A stretch of DNA of 64,000 nucleotides from Limonium bicolor (lineage: Eukaryota > Streptophyta > Magnoliopsida > Caryophyllales > Plumbaginaceae). The stretch covers positions 146,879,485 through 146,943,484 of the forward strand of contig CM041779.1 of NCBI GenBank assembly GCA_023374045.1, in the 5' to 3' direction. The notes below the pieces were generated by a model. That model did not search any database and was not told the origin of the DNA. It worked only from the letters and a program-made list of their open reading frames with translations. The position numbers were made by a program, and so were the translations under genes. Positions 1 through 12,360 of this stretch are shown in pieces (position 1 is the first letter of the stretch; every line of letters starts with the position of its first letter).

Positions 1-2018
1 CTTTCTTGGTTTAGCCGGTTATTACCGGAGGTTTGTAAAGGACTTCTCGAAAGTCGCTAAGCCCATGACGGCATTGATGAAGAAAGATGCACCCTTTGTA
101 TGGACAGAGGAGTGCGAGCTATCATTTCAGAAATTGAAAGACTCATTGACCTCAGCGCCAATTCTCACACTTCCAGAGGGCACAGAGGGATTTGAGGTGT
201 ATTGTGATGCATCGGGCAAGGGCATGGGATGCGTACTCATGCAGCATGGCAAGGTAGCCTATGCTTCTCGCCAGCTGAAAAAGCATGAGGAGAATTACCC
301 GACACATGATCTAGAGTTAGGAGCCATTGTCTTCGCCTTGAAGATATGGCGACACTATCTCTATGGGGTAAGCATCACCATCTATTCCGACCACAAAAGT
401 CTACAGTACGTATTCACCCAGAAAGAATTGAACCTAAGGCAGAGGAGGTGGATGGAGTTCCTCTCGGATTACGACATCAACCTCCAGTATAAAGAAGGGA
501 AGGCAAACGTAGTAGCCGACGCCCTGAGTCGTCGAGCACACTCGCTCCATTCGCTACTCGCTTCTTCTAGCTTGGTTGACGAGGTGCGAGACGCTCAGTT
601 GAGCGACCCTTACTTCACAGAGATCAGACAGAAAATCACAGATGGTACCTTCGAGCGCCGAAAGTACGACTTCAAACTGCATGAAGATGGTCTGATCCGT
701 TTGAATGGCAGATTATGCGTTCCCCGAAGCAATGCTGAGCTAAGGGATCGCATTCTGCGATAGTCACATTGTTCGACATTGCATGTCCATCCGGAGCCTC
801 TAAAATGTACAAAGACATGAAGAGGTACTTCTGGTGGTCAGGGATGAAGTCAGACGTGACTGAGTATGTTCTGAGGTGTCTCACATGCCAGAAGGTGAAG
901 TTTGAGCACCGAAGACCGGGAGGAATGGTGCAATCCATGCCCATTCCGGAGTGGAAATTCCACGACATCTCCATGGATTTTGTTGTTGGACTCCCACCTG
1001 CTAGGGGAGGACTCAACATGATCTGGGTAGTAGTCGATCGCCTCACCACCAAGGTTGCCCGATTCATACCGATGAAGGACACCTGGAAGGTGGCGAAGCT
1101 CGCAGAGCTATTCGACAAGGAGATCATCCGACACCACGGAGTCCCAAAAACCATTGTATCTGACCGCGACACCAGATTTCTTTCGAGATACTGGAGAGCG
1201 ACACGGGAAGCGCTTGGTACTGAGTTGAAGCTTAGCACCGCCTTCCATCCACAGACCGACGGTCAGACAGAAAGGACCATCCAAACACTAGAGGATATGC
1301 TAAGGGCATGTGCCTAGACTTCCAGGGGCTGGATTGAGAAGCTTCATCTTATCGATGTTTTCGTATAACAATAGCTACCATGCTTCGATTAAGATGTCGC
1401 CATTCCAAGCTTTGTATGGTAGACCTTGCCGTACCCCGTTGTGTTGGGATGAGTCAAGCGAAGCGGTCATCATAGGACCGGAGTATTTGGAACAAGTACA
1501 AGCTGAGGTACAACAAATCCGAGCCAATATGAAGGCAGCCCAAGATAGACAGAAATCCTATGCGGATGTGCGACGACGCGACCTTGAGTTCGCCGTGGGC
1601 GACCAAGTGTCTTGCGCGTGTCTCACCTATGAAGGGTGTCTTTCGATTTGGCCAGAAGGGCAAACTGAGCCCGAAATTTGTAGGCCCGTATGCCATTACC
1701 GAGAGGATTGGAGCCGTAGCTTATAGGCTAGCATTGCCTGAAGAATTGGGGCGTGTTCATGATGTCTTTCATGTATCACAACTCAAGAAATACATAGCCG
1801 ATCCCTCTCATGTATTAGAACCCGAACATCTATCCCTAGAGCCGACGATGAGATATGTCGAGACTCCACTGCGAATCCTTGATACCAAGACAAGAGACAC
1901 TCGCCATAAATCTGTACGAATGGTGAAGGTCTTGTGGTCTAACCACGATGTCGAGGAAGCGACTTGGGAATTAGAGAACGCCATGAAGGCGAAGTACCCG
2001 AATCTATTTGTAGACTAG
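1..2018 (+). pseudogene. Ty3/gypsy Tekay-type chromovirus pol, 3' part (RT end, RNase H, integrase, chromodomain)
   Basis: The window opens inside the reverse transcriptase C-terminus ([18 protein letters not shown]). RNase H follows (about 65-540) with its four acidic positions visible in [28 protein letters not shown] and NVVADALSR. Integrase follows (about 770-1600) with a CX2C zinc pair (LTCQKVK), the catalytic aspartates in ISMDFVVG and VSDRDTRF, and glutamate in DGQTERTIQTLEDM. The C-terminal segment (about 1640-2018) has VHDVFHVSQLKKY and the chromodomain-like end VKVLWSNHDVEEATWE, which marks the Tekay clade. The frame breaks near 760, at a TAG at 1315-1317 and near 1600, so it is a pseudogene or indel-damaged. 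Gag and protease lie outside the window, so I cannot tell whether this copy carried an AlkB module like the minus-strand relative at 24379-25114. Confidence 0.93.
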
Positions 2019-2061
2019 ATGTCTAGTATCCGTATAGCACGGAGGGTACGGGGCGTACCCC

Positions 2062-2077
2062 TTTTAAGGGGGGTAGA
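2062..2077 (+). promoter_or_regulatory. Upstream polypurine tract copy
   Basis: The sequence TTTTAAGGGGGGTAGA is nearly identical to the LTR-adjacent polypurine tract at 2548-2562 but lies close behind the pol stop codon. The minus-strand relative has the same second copy at 20801-20816, so the duplication predates both insertions. Confidence 0.6.
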
Positions 2078-2547
2078 GCCTTTTTGCTTTTGCATTGCTT
2101 CGGGTTAGCATTGCGTAGTATGTATGTATGTAATTGTATTTTGGTTGGCACATGTAGTGCTAAGTGTATTGTATTGGCACAAAGTAGTGCTAGTAGTATT
2201 TGGTATGTAGTACAATGTACGGTATGTATGGTATGTATGTAATGAGTAATGCATTGTGTTGTACGGTATATGACACGAATGACATTGTGAAGTATTGCGA
2301 ATGTATTGTGAATTGTATGAATGGATGGAGCATTGTGTATGGTATTTGAATGAAGTATTGTGTATGGATTGAGTATTGCGTATGGTATTTGAACTAAGTA
2401 TGTGGCATGGTATTTGAATTGCGTATGCTGGTAGTGTAAGAATTGTGAACACCTTGTACGGTGGTAGTAGAATGTATTGTGGCAATTGGCTTGCCAAATG
2501 AGTAGAACGGTAAACTGTAACCTTGAGCAACTTTGGGGGCAAAGTTT

Positions 2548-2562
2548 CTTAAGGGGGGTAGA
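2548..2562 (+). promoter_or_regulatory. Polypurine tract
   Basis: CTTAAGGGGGGTAGA directly precedes the TGAAATACCCC start of the LTR. This is the expected primer site for plus-strand DNA synthesis in an LTR retrotransposon. Confidence 0.85.
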
Positions 2563-2563
2563 T

Positions 2564-5500
2564 TGAAATACCCCGTAATTAAAAACAGTGATTAATTAGG
2601 CTAATTATATTTTTAAGGCTTAATTACACTTAAATAAATACGAGGGAACAAATCCCGAAGAAAACGGACCTTTAAAATGGGTTAAAAGCATAAACGAACC
2701 TTAAAGCGCGTTTTTCGAGGAAACCGGGAAAACGTGACTTAAGCGGGTCAAATAGACTCGTAATAATTTTGGTCAACTAAATAGTCACTAATAAATATTA
2801 GTGAAGCTTTAGAACCAATAAAATTATTAAACGAGAAATTCCGGAAACGGGTACCGGTTAGTAAAACTGTAACAACCGGTAAGTTGTGGGGTAAGAGTGC
2901 AAATAAAGAAACTTAGTGTGTCCACTTTTGCAAATAAAAGTTAAAAATCTGTGTGTGGGCATGTGGGGGCCGATTTATGAGTCTCTCCCTCCCTTTATTT
3001 GTCTTAGTAACAAAAGGACAAGAAATAAATAAAAAGCAAAATTTTATTCTCTCTCTCCTCACTCCCTCTTTCCCCCACGTTTCCCCTCTTTCCTCTATTC
3101 TCTCTATTCTCTCTTCTTCCTCTTGCACTGCGACAGCCATGGAGAATGGGAAGAACTCACCACAACTCCTCCCTTCTCTCCTCTTGTTAACCCACTAATC
3201 TTGCTCCAAAAATTACAAAATCGTACCATTGTAATCCCCTTGCAAAGAGAACACTTCCCTCCTTTCAAAAATCCGAAACTCCACTTTCTTTTTATGGGTG
3301 TTCACCATTTGGAGATTTGAAGCCACCATTAGAAGCACCTTCACCTCCTTAACATCTTGAGGTAAAAAGAAGTTCGAAAATCCATGGTTTCTAGCCCTTG
3401 TTTGCATTTAAGAATTCTCAGTTTTGAACTCTTGGTTCCTTGTTTGCTTCAGCCGATTTTGGCTTCCTCTTGGGCTAGGAATATTGTTCTCTTGCTAGTC
3501 AAGAACTTCATCTACTCATTGAAGGGTAACACCTCTTTCTAAACCCTAAAACTTAAATTCTAAGGTTAGTATAAAATGAAGCTAAATGGTATGTGTATGT
3601 GTAGTGCTGTAGCACTTGTGTGTGTTTGAGTCTCATTGGGACCGAGAACAAAGGAAGAGGAAAGGAAGATAAGGAAAAAGGAAGAAAAGAAAACTAACAA
3701 GACAAGGTAATTGTGCTTACCTTGAACTAGTTGTGTATGTGGTATTGTAACAGTTTTGGAGTAGTAGAAATGATAATGTATTGAGTATGAGTAGTAGTAA
3801 TGTAGTAATGCATTGGAAAAGAATGTAACAGTTTTTGGAGTTTAAAATGAAGTTTAAAGCTTGGGAAAACATTGGGTAACATGTGTATAGTGCAGGAATT
3901 TTAATGTGTGTAGTAGTGTTTGAATGGTGAGTATAGTGTATTGTATAAACAAAACAGGTTGTGAGAATGTGAATTGTGAGCTGAAATAATGTGTGGAGAA
4001 GTAGAATTATAGGGGAGACCATGTCAAAATTTGTGTAGAAAGGAGAGGACTTAAGATGTTTAAGAAGAGGAAGTATTTGGAGAGTTAGAGGAGGTTTTGT
4101 ATTTAAAACAGATTGGAAAAGAGTAGGTTAAGGGAATGGAACTAGGATGTGAGTAATGAATTTGAGATGCCAAGAGTAGCATTAGTTGAGAGAGTAATGA
4201 AGGTTAGAAGTTTGAATGAAAATCTGTAGCAATGAAGAAAGAAAATAGGTATAGTGCTGGAATGAAGGGAGGAAAATGGTGTAAGTGGGTTGATGGATTT
4301 AGCAATGAGTTTGATGGATGAACGAAGGCGAATTAGAGGATTTAAATGGTGTTTAAACATGTAGGAAACATGTGGAAATGAGTAGGAAAGATTGGGTGTG
4401 ATTGAGTAGAGTTTGGGATTCAAAATAAGTAATTAAAATGAGTACTGGGCTGGACCGACCCTAGGACCTCCTAGCAGGGTCGGTCGACCCGAAAATCAGT
4501 AATCCAGGAAGCTTCTGCATCCGACCGACCCAGAGGACCGACTCTGTCTGGGTCGGTCGAGTGGGAATCTTTGGTGGAAATGTCTCTGCAGCCGACCGAC
4601 CCAGGGGACCGACCCTGCCTGGGTCGGTCGAGAAGAAAATTTTGAGTCGGATTCTTTCTGTAACCGACCGACCAGTGGACCGACCCTGGCTGGGTTCGGT
4701 CGGTCTGAAATTTCCTGTAATCGAGTCTTTTCTGCACCCGACCGACCCAAGGGACCGACTAGGGTGGGTCGGTCGGGTCAAACAAAAAAAAATGTTTTAA
4801 TTATATGACTATAGCAATCATATATACATATATATATGCCTATATACCCGTATGCATATATATGTAGTAATACACCATTGATGGAGTAATAATGGTAAGG
4901 GAGTAAGTAATTTTGTAAGAAAACACGTTTGTGAGGTAGTAAAGAAAAGAATGGTTTTATAACCAAGTATGAATGTAAAGAAGTAGTAAGTATACATTGA
5001 AAGTATTAATGAGGGAGTGAGTTAGATCAATAATAGATCATTGATCATACTACTTCATGTATGTATAGGAATCAAATAGTTGATCCCCAAAGGAACCGTA
5101 AGTATTCGACGGTGAACGGTATGATTTCCTCATGCCCTGTATCCTAACTTGGTTACCCCGATTTGTGTGCTTATGTGATCACCAACAAGATAAATGCATG
5201 AATCGGATTTATATTGCACTTATATGTGTTTGAACTATATTGTTCTTGTCTATGCACTTGAACATTTAGTTTGTATAATTCATGAAATGTATGAATGGAA
5301 ATGAAGTGTATGTGTAAGTATGAGTACTGTGAATGTATGTACGTAAGGAAGTAAGTATGGACTTCTACTAATTCCTAACAACCTAACTCCTAACTTGAGT
5401 AATGAGTAAAATGGAATGAGTAGAAGCCCGATATAGATTCGGCCACGCGTGATGATAAGGAACCACAAGAGGTTGGAACCGAATCCTGGCTATGATCTTT

Positions 5501-6463
5501 TCCTTGGACCAATTCCCTTCGTATGGGTAGCATCCTGGATTAGTGGGCCACCCTAAAGCCCGGTGGTGGGAAGTAGTATTCCCTGCCCGGAGGTCATACC
5601 GACTTAACTGGAAGTAAAGTATGTAAAAAGTATGTATTGTATTTGTATTGGTCTTGACTATTGTAAGTCATTGACCCGGAGTAAAAGTATTGCACACCCG
5701 ATTAACCCGGTGTGTAATAAGGCTAACAAGACCTTGTATGTATTGGAGAATTGTATCTCCGTGATGCGGTGAGTATGGTAAGTACGAATGAATGACTTGT
5801 ATTGTATTCCTTGTATGCATTGTATGTATGTATGCTTGGTAATGAATGTATTGTATTGTATTGTATAAAGCATGTATGTATGTATGATGAAACGAACCGC
5901 ATGTACTCGACCAAATAGTTGGCGTACCCTCGCTAGTACGCGGGGTATGCGGTTATCATATGCAGCGTAAGCTGACCCCTAGGGGGAATGTTTTACTCCA
6001 CAGGTACCCGCGAGGCGTGAAGGTAGAGTAAGGGCAGCATGTGATTCTTTTTGGAGTAGTTAGTAGGAATTGGAATAGTGTACCAGTTGTACACGGCTAG
6101 AGCCTTTTGAGTAGCCTGTGTACCATGTGGTACCCTTTGGACATTGAACTCTTAATTGGATAGTAAGGAGAGGGTACAAACTCTTCATTTTTGGGAAGTG
6201 GTCATGGAATGTAATTTGCCTAACTTGGATACTCGGTAATCATTTGTAAGTAAGTATTTGGCATTGTAAAGTATGTAGTATGTATTTGGTTTATTCTAAT
6301 CGTCAGACCGATACAGTAAGTAGTAGTAGCCTTGTTGGCCTTGGATGGCTAACGGCGTTGTATCACCCGCCGGGAGTAGTAAGTAGTAGCAAGTATTCGC
6401 TGCGAGTAAGGTAAGTATGGGAACGATTAAAGGATTATGAAAGGATTAGCGGTTGGTGTTACA
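2564..6463 (+). mobile_element. 3' LTR of the plus-strand Tekay-like element (3.9 kb)
   Basis: The LTR begins TGAAATACCCC right after the polypurine tract and ends TGTTACA. Its last 200 bases have the same layout as the end of the minus-strand LTR at 17775: a CAGACCGATAC-like block, then GGCGTTGTA, a CGCTGCGA core and a terminal TGTTACA. A pyrimidine-rich segment near 3040-3180 is shared with the LTR that starts at 63139. Short open frames here are not convincing. The flanking target duplication cannot be checked because the 5' end lies outside the window. Confidence 0.82.
4452..4781. repeat. Array of five GACCGACCC/GGGTCGGTC palindromes
   Basis: CCGACCGACCC pairs with GGGTCGGTCG within each unit, so each unit can fold into a hairpin. 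Units start near 4453, 4522, 4592, 4664 and 4739, a spacing of about 69-75 bases. Most inter-unit spacers end in a TCTGCA- or TCTGTA-like string before the next unit. The same core recurs in the Athila element (41559-41740, 45494-45715, 52634-52805). Confidence 0.9.
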
Positions 6464-9400
6464 ACTTCTAAACATATATTCTCTTCATTATTTCATGAAG
6501 GAAACTTGGATCTACAATCATCACAAGGTGTATCAAAAATACCTTGATAAATTCCTAAGGTAAACTCTTGTAAAATTACTACAAATAATATTCATAAACT
6601 CTTGTTAGAAGTCTAACAAATAGATCTCCTACATATGTACGAGGAGTACGAAATATCTTCATCAAATAACATTTGCAGAGCTTGGAATTCAAGGAAAAAT
6701 CAAGTACAATAATTGTCTTGATTTAAGGGGTAAGTTTATATAATTAAGTTTATTAAGTTTAAGCTTAAATTAAGCTTCAAACTTTGGTATAAAAATTATG
6801 TTTAGGCCATGCTAATATTAAGGCCGAAAATTATTGAGTTAAGATATCAAAGAAAATAATGTATAACATATAAGGTAAGATTATTACCTTAAGGTATAAA
6901 TATGTGTCACAAAAATTAATTATGATACATAGGTGGTCAAACCGAATTATCTAAGGATTATTTTGTTTTATTTTGAGATTATAATCATTCTAAGTCATTA
7001 GCATAATTTTTAGAAATGTTATATGGCTTATATACATTTATATGTATTTATTATAAGGTTTAAATCAAGTTTAAAACTATATGGTAAAATAAAATTGGGG
7101 CCGAGAGCAATATATGATATTTGGTGATTTTTGATATATATAAATGTGTATTAACTTATTATAAAATTTTGGGGATATTAAAAATAGCTACAAGTATTTA
7201 AATGGCTAGCTTAATAAGTTATGTGGCTAAAATGTAAATTTTGAAAAGTTTGGTTTATGAATAATAATTGCCGAGAGTATAAGGAGTGATTTGGTATATT
7301 TATGTTATAATATAAGGTAGGAATTAATATTATGGATTTTGGTGAATTTAAATAAGTGGTTAAGTGTTAAAATAACATCTTATAAAGTTTTGGGACTATT
7401 TTGTAATTATTGGGAAATATGGTGTATGGCCGAGAATTACTTATGATTTTATGGGTTTATTAAAGTATTAATTATGAAATTAAGTCTTGGTCAAAGTGTT
7501 GACCAAAAACTTTGGGTTAAAATGATTTATGACATAAAATATTAAGTTTATAAAGGTTTTGGGGTGAATATGTAATTTATGGAAGTATATATGAAAAATA
7601 GAATTTAATATGGGGCGGAAATGTAAATTGAAGAAAGTTGTGGATTGTTTTGGTTATTTTAGTGAATTAAATATTAAAACTATAGTTTATAAGTTAATAT
7701 GTAACTTATATAAAGTTTTGGAGTTAAAAGTGTAAATATAGGAAACTATATGTTGAAACCGAAAAGCTTATGGGCTTAATTAGTGATTTATAAAAATTGG
7801 TGAGCTTAATTGCAATTACCGAAAGTTGGTAAGAGTATTTGGTAAATTGTAAAAGTAAGATGGTTAATTAATAGTTACAAAGGATAATGTGGGTAATAAG
7901 TGAATTATAAAAGTTATAGGTTATTGGCAATTTATAGAAGTTAATATAATTGTTTTACAATTTCCGAAATTGATATGGGTATTTAGTAAATTATAAAAGT
8001 ATATGGTTATTTGGTAAGTTGTAAAAGTTAATGGTTCAAATTATGATTACCGGAAACTATATGTGGTTATTATTAATTTATTAAGTTGTTGGATATAATG
8101 TATAAATACCGAATTAATAAGGTTGGTTTTGTAATTTAATAAGGAAAGGAAGTAAAACTAGATAATGTAGTATGTTATGGTATATTAAGGAGTATAATAT
8201 AAAGTTTATAAAATAATTTGGTTATAATAAAAATGACCAAGGGATATGATATAAAGAATAAGTAAAAGTAATTATGGGTGTATGATTAAGGAAATAAGGA
8301 TATACAGTACAGTGGGAATTCATTATCACATGTGAATACCACATAAAATAACGAACTGTTAAACTACCTAGAGTCACTGTAAAATAACAGGGGGAAATAA
8401 AGGAACGTACAAAGTTATTATACAACGAGTAGAAACATTACAGTGACAGTAATGTAATATTTAATGAATAGTTATATTAATATTACCCGTATTGCATGCA
8501 TGTTTAAATAACAGCGTACGGGGAGGGACTACTGAACAGGAGTTTGTCAAGCTAGCAGTTACTTGGTGAACAGTATGTTAATTGTGTGGTCTGAATGTCC
8601 TAAGGATTGTCCTAAGGTCCAGACATTATGTGTTAATTGTTAAGAGCGATATCTGTGATTTTATGTGGATGATATTGTATACTGTATTGCTCGACTTTGT
8701 TGCGTTTTATTTATACGCGAACGTCTTATGACTGGAAGTTTATACATCTAAACTGGAACAAGACTGACTGACCTAAAGGTATTATTGAACCTAACTGATG
8801 GTCAACTATTATAGTCTTTACTCAAGGGTTGGTTATTATGTCACTGACAAAAGGGCTAACTTATAAAGAGAGGAATCCAGATCGTTTCGACATTCTGGTT
8901 GCGCATTGTGATCACTACGAGAGACTTCAAAGGAGAGTCACTCAAGGAAATCCATCAGCCACATTCGGGGATGGCGGAGGGCACTGCCGTTGGTGCACAG
9001 GTTCAACCGAATCGGTCAATTAACCAGGGCCTAGGGTCGTCTGGTAACAGTTCCAATGGAACAACAGGGGACATTCGTCCATTAATAAGTTATTAAGGTT
9101 TGACTTAACATGACACTTGAGGTGGAGATTAATTGGGAAAGGTTAAATGGTTGGTTTACAGGATAAGGGTCAGGTGGCTAACTATCAAGTACAGTTTAAC
9201 ACGCGTATCTGGTTTGGTGATCGTTATGGATTATTAATATGTGATTATTGGTTTTTGTTAGGGATTAATAATGTGTGACTGTTGGTTATTTCTATGGATT
9301 ATTGTTGTGTGGTTATTGGTATTGTGTACTATTGTACACTGATATTTACAGGTGAACTGTTATGTGATTGTTAATTGTTTACAGTCATTACTATTATCAT

Positions 9401-9843
9401 TGTAAACCGGTATTTTATGTAATGAACCTAATATCAAGATGGCTAAAATGACTTAAGGAATCCAAATGATTTAAGACTACATTTAGCAAACCAGCATTTC
9501 GATTGCTGAGCCCTTTATTGGGCAAACATTCCAGGTATTGAAGGAGACTCAAGCCGGAGTGCGGGACACGGGGGTAGCTGTTGTGTTTCAGCAAACACCA
9601 TTGGTTTTATTTTGTATTATATTAAGGAGTTTGTTGTATTCGGTTAGTTGCTCATTTAGTTGGTTTTGGGTTGTAATAATTAGAGTACTCAGTATCTGTT
9701 CATCACAGCGTGAGGAGTTAGGGTTGTTGGATGGATGCCTTGTTACTCACAAGGATGAGTAACGCGTGTAACACCAAGGTAGTTAGTTTTATTTTCTGCT
9801 GCGAATTATTATTTATTATGCTACGAATTGCGACGTCGTTACA
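6464..9843 (+). mobile_element. Older LTR, 3' part, probably related to the solo LTR at 54376-59688
   Basis: This AT-rich stretch has no credible gene. Scattered blocks such as GGCCGAGA and a TTGGTCAAA...TTGACCAAA pair resemble the reverse complement of 57500-58100. The terminal part (GTTACTC, GAGTAACG, GTAACACCA, GCTGCGA, ending GTTACA) matches in order the reverse complement of 54376-54490. I read it as the 3' portion of an older, diverged LTR whose 5' part was removed or displaced by the Tekay-like insertion ending at 6463. Short frames at 8829-9096 and 9538-9762 have no recognisable motif. Confidence 0.5.
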
Positions 9844-11486
9844 GGTTTAGGATTAGGGGTGATACATTGTGGTAGCGGTTTAGGGTCTAACACTACAATC
9901 CCTAAAAATACCTTTGATGTTTTTTAGCTTTCCTAGGGTGGGTTTTAGGGTGTGTGGGGTTAGGATAATCTATTTGAAAGCCATTCTATACTTTACATTG
10001 TAGCAATTAACTAGATAGGTTTTTGGTTTGCGGTAGCGGGTCTAATGACCCTAAACCCGTCACTGCAAACCCTAAAAAATGCCTTTGACATTTTTAGCTT
10101 TCCTAGGGTGGGTTTTAGGGTGTGTGGGTTTAGGGTAATCTATTTGGAAGCCGTTTTATACTTTACATTGTAGCAACTAACTCAACAGATTTGTAGGGTT
10201 GGTGCTAGCGGGCTTAGGGTCGTTAGCCCCTAAACCCACCATTGCAAACACTAAAAATGCCTTCGATGTTTTTTAGCTTTCTTAGGGTGGGTTTTGTGTG
10301 GGGTTAGGGTAATCTATTTCAAATTCGTTTTATACTTTACATTATAGCAACTAACTTGACATATTTTAGGGTTTGTGGTAGCGGGTTTAGGGTCTAACAC
10401 TACAAACTCTAAAAATTCCTTCGACATTTTTTAGCTTTCCTAGGGTGGGCTTTAGGGTGTGTAGGGTTAGGGTAATCTATTTGGAAGACGTTATATACTT
10501 TACATTGTAGCAACTAACTCGACATGTTTTGAGGGTTGTGTGGTAGGGGTTAGGGTCCACTGCAAACCCTAAAAATGCCTTCGATGTTTTTTTAGCTTTC
10601 CTAGGATGGGTTATAGGATGTGGGGGGTTAGGGTAATCTATTTAAAGTCGTTCTAAACCCGCCACTGCAAACCCTAAAAATGCTTTCGATATTTTTTAAC
10701 TTTCCTAGGGTCGGTTTTAGGGTGTGTGGGGTTAGGGTAATCTATTTGAAATTCATTCTATACTTTACATTGTAGCAACTAACTCGACAGGTTTTTAGGG
10801 TGTTGTAGTGGGTTTAGGGTCGTTAGACCCTAAACCCGCTCATTACAAATTCTAGAAACACCTTAGATGTTTTAGCTTTCTTAGAGTGAGTTTTAGGGTG
10901 TGTGGGGTTAGATTTGGAAGTCGTTCTATACTTTACATTGTAGCAACTAACTCGACAGGTTTTTAGGATTTGTGGTTACAGGTTGAGGGTCACCCTAAAC
11001 CCGCCACTGCAAACCTTAAAAATGTCTTTGACGTTTTTTAGCTTTCCTAGAGTGGGTTTTAGGGGTGTGTGTGTTAGGGCAATCTATTTGGAAGCCGTTT
11101 TATACTTTAGAGTCGCCTACGACATTTTTTTCTTTCCTAGGGTGGTTTTGGGGTGGGTTGTGTTGTAGGGTAATCTTTTTTAACTAAGGTATACTTTATA
11201 ATGTCACAATTGACTCGGCAAGAAGCCTTCGACGTTTTAAGATTTCCTAGGGTGGTTTTGGGGTGGGTTTGTGGTGTAGGGTAATCTTTTTTTATCATTC
11301 TATTCTTTATAATGTCGACACTAACTCTACAGGTTTTTAGGGTTTGTGGTTCAGGGATTAGGGTTGTTAGCCTAATCCCTTCACTATAAACCCTAAAAAG
11401 GCCTTCGATTTTAATATTTTCTAGGATGGATTTTGGGTGGGTTTGTGGCGTAGGATAATCTTTTTTAACTAAGTCTATACTTTATA
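9844..11486. repeat. Telomere-like satellite array
   Basis: Tandem monomers contain GGGTTTAGGGT, CCTAAACCCGCC, TGCAAACCCTAAAAATG, TTTAGCTTTCCTAGGGTG and ACTTTACATTGTAGCAAC in that order. The TCCTAGGG block recurs near 9931, 10101, 10280, 10438, 10599, 10703, 10879, 11045, 11135, 11245 and 11420. Full units are therefore about 158-179 bases, with shortened ones of 90-110. Monomers are diverged. Many positions carry the plant telomere motif TTTAGGG in either orientation, but it is never a simple 7-base tandem run. Confidence 0.9.
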
Positions 11487-12086
11487 TATCTAATGGTGGC
11501 CATGTCGGTTCTAGGAAGGCGGTTCTGAACCGATTCGGATTCTGTACTAAGCGGTTCCGAATACGCTACATGTTTTTTTTGAACAACCGGAACCGCTTGG
11601 AACCGTCGTCGGATTGGAACCGGAGCAATTTTCGGTTTTGAATCGGGAACGACGTATTTTGGTCTGCGCTTTTAGAGATTAGTCCCAAGCACGCGCATGT
11701 ATATGGGTGTGATTGGTTAGAGGAATGGGGTAACACCATTAGGGTCTTGTAATATTTTTGTTTAGTAATTAGTATTACTTTCTTCCATGTAATTTTTTTT
11801 AGACTTGCAATTGAACATGTAATTAGTACTGTACATTCTTATTAAGGATTTAGGGGTTCTAATAATTTAATGAGGCAGGAATCATATTAAAATTCTCTGT
11901 TCCTATTTTTTGTAATTCATAAAAATTCTGCTCTTCATGAAGATTACAACTTGAAGAATTACCTAGGAGTTATGACAGCATTTAACGGATATTGTAGCCG
12001 ATAATTTTTACAGCGGAAACACTTTGACCGAATAAGATCCTTTAACATACAGGTTAACCATTTAGGTACCAGAAGATGATCATTAA
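11487..12086. other. Non-coding insertion splitting the satellite
   Basis: Satellite sequence stops after ACTTTATA near 11486 and resumes at CAACTGACTC near 12087. The 600 bases between begin with GC-rich GGTTCCGAA/GGAACCG-type short repeats (11510-11660) and continue as AT-rich unique DNA. I see no coding region and cannot define terminal repeats, so the element type is unknown. Confidence 0.4.
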
Positions 12087-12236
12087 TATCCCAACTGACT
12101 CTACAATGGGCCTTCGATGTTTTAAGATTTCTATGTGGTTTTTGAGTAGGGTAATCTCTTTTTGTCATCTACTTTATAATGTCACTGACTCGGCAAGTTT
12201 TTAGGGTTTGTGGGTCAAGGATTAGGGTCGTTATTT
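12087..12236. repeat. Remnant of the telomere-like satellite
   Basis: The blocks GCCTTCGATGTTTTAAGATTTC, ACTTTATAATGTCACTGACTC and AGGGTTTGTGGGTC continue the 9844-11486 satellite beyond the insertion. About 120 bases of AT-rich unique sequence follow it. Confidence 0.75.
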
Positions 12237-12360
12237 ATTAGTTCAGAATTATATGCCATCATACGGTTCAAATACCATATTTACATAATATAGCCATGAT
12301 TTCATATTATTAATATGACTACTTAATTCATTTTTAACTTTCCAATAATAGGTTACATTT

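Larger units (their letters stand above)
2019..2563 (+). other. 3' untranslated region of the plus-strand Tekay-like element
   Basis: This stretch is non-coding and lies between the pol stop codon and the 3' LTR. It is dominated by short TGTATG/GTATTG-like runs. A palindromic GGGTACGGGGCGTACCCC sits at about 2045-2062, and the same sequence recurs in the minus-strand relative just upstream of its first polypurine tract. Confidence 0.8.

Noticed and set aside
2105..2542. Minus-strand open frame of 145 codons rich in Thr, Ser, Tyr and His
   Set aside because: It is the reverse of low-complexity TGTATG/GTATTG sequence in the 3' untranslated region of a retrotransposon. It has no domain and no start context.
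4461..4800. Several overlapping Arg/Pro-rich frames on both strands
   Set aside because: They are produced by the tandem GACCGACCC palindromes, which are open in several frames at once.
8829..9096. Two overlapping frames of 64-65 codons
   Set aside because: They lie in degraded LTR sequence, overlap each other in different frames and have no recognisable motif.
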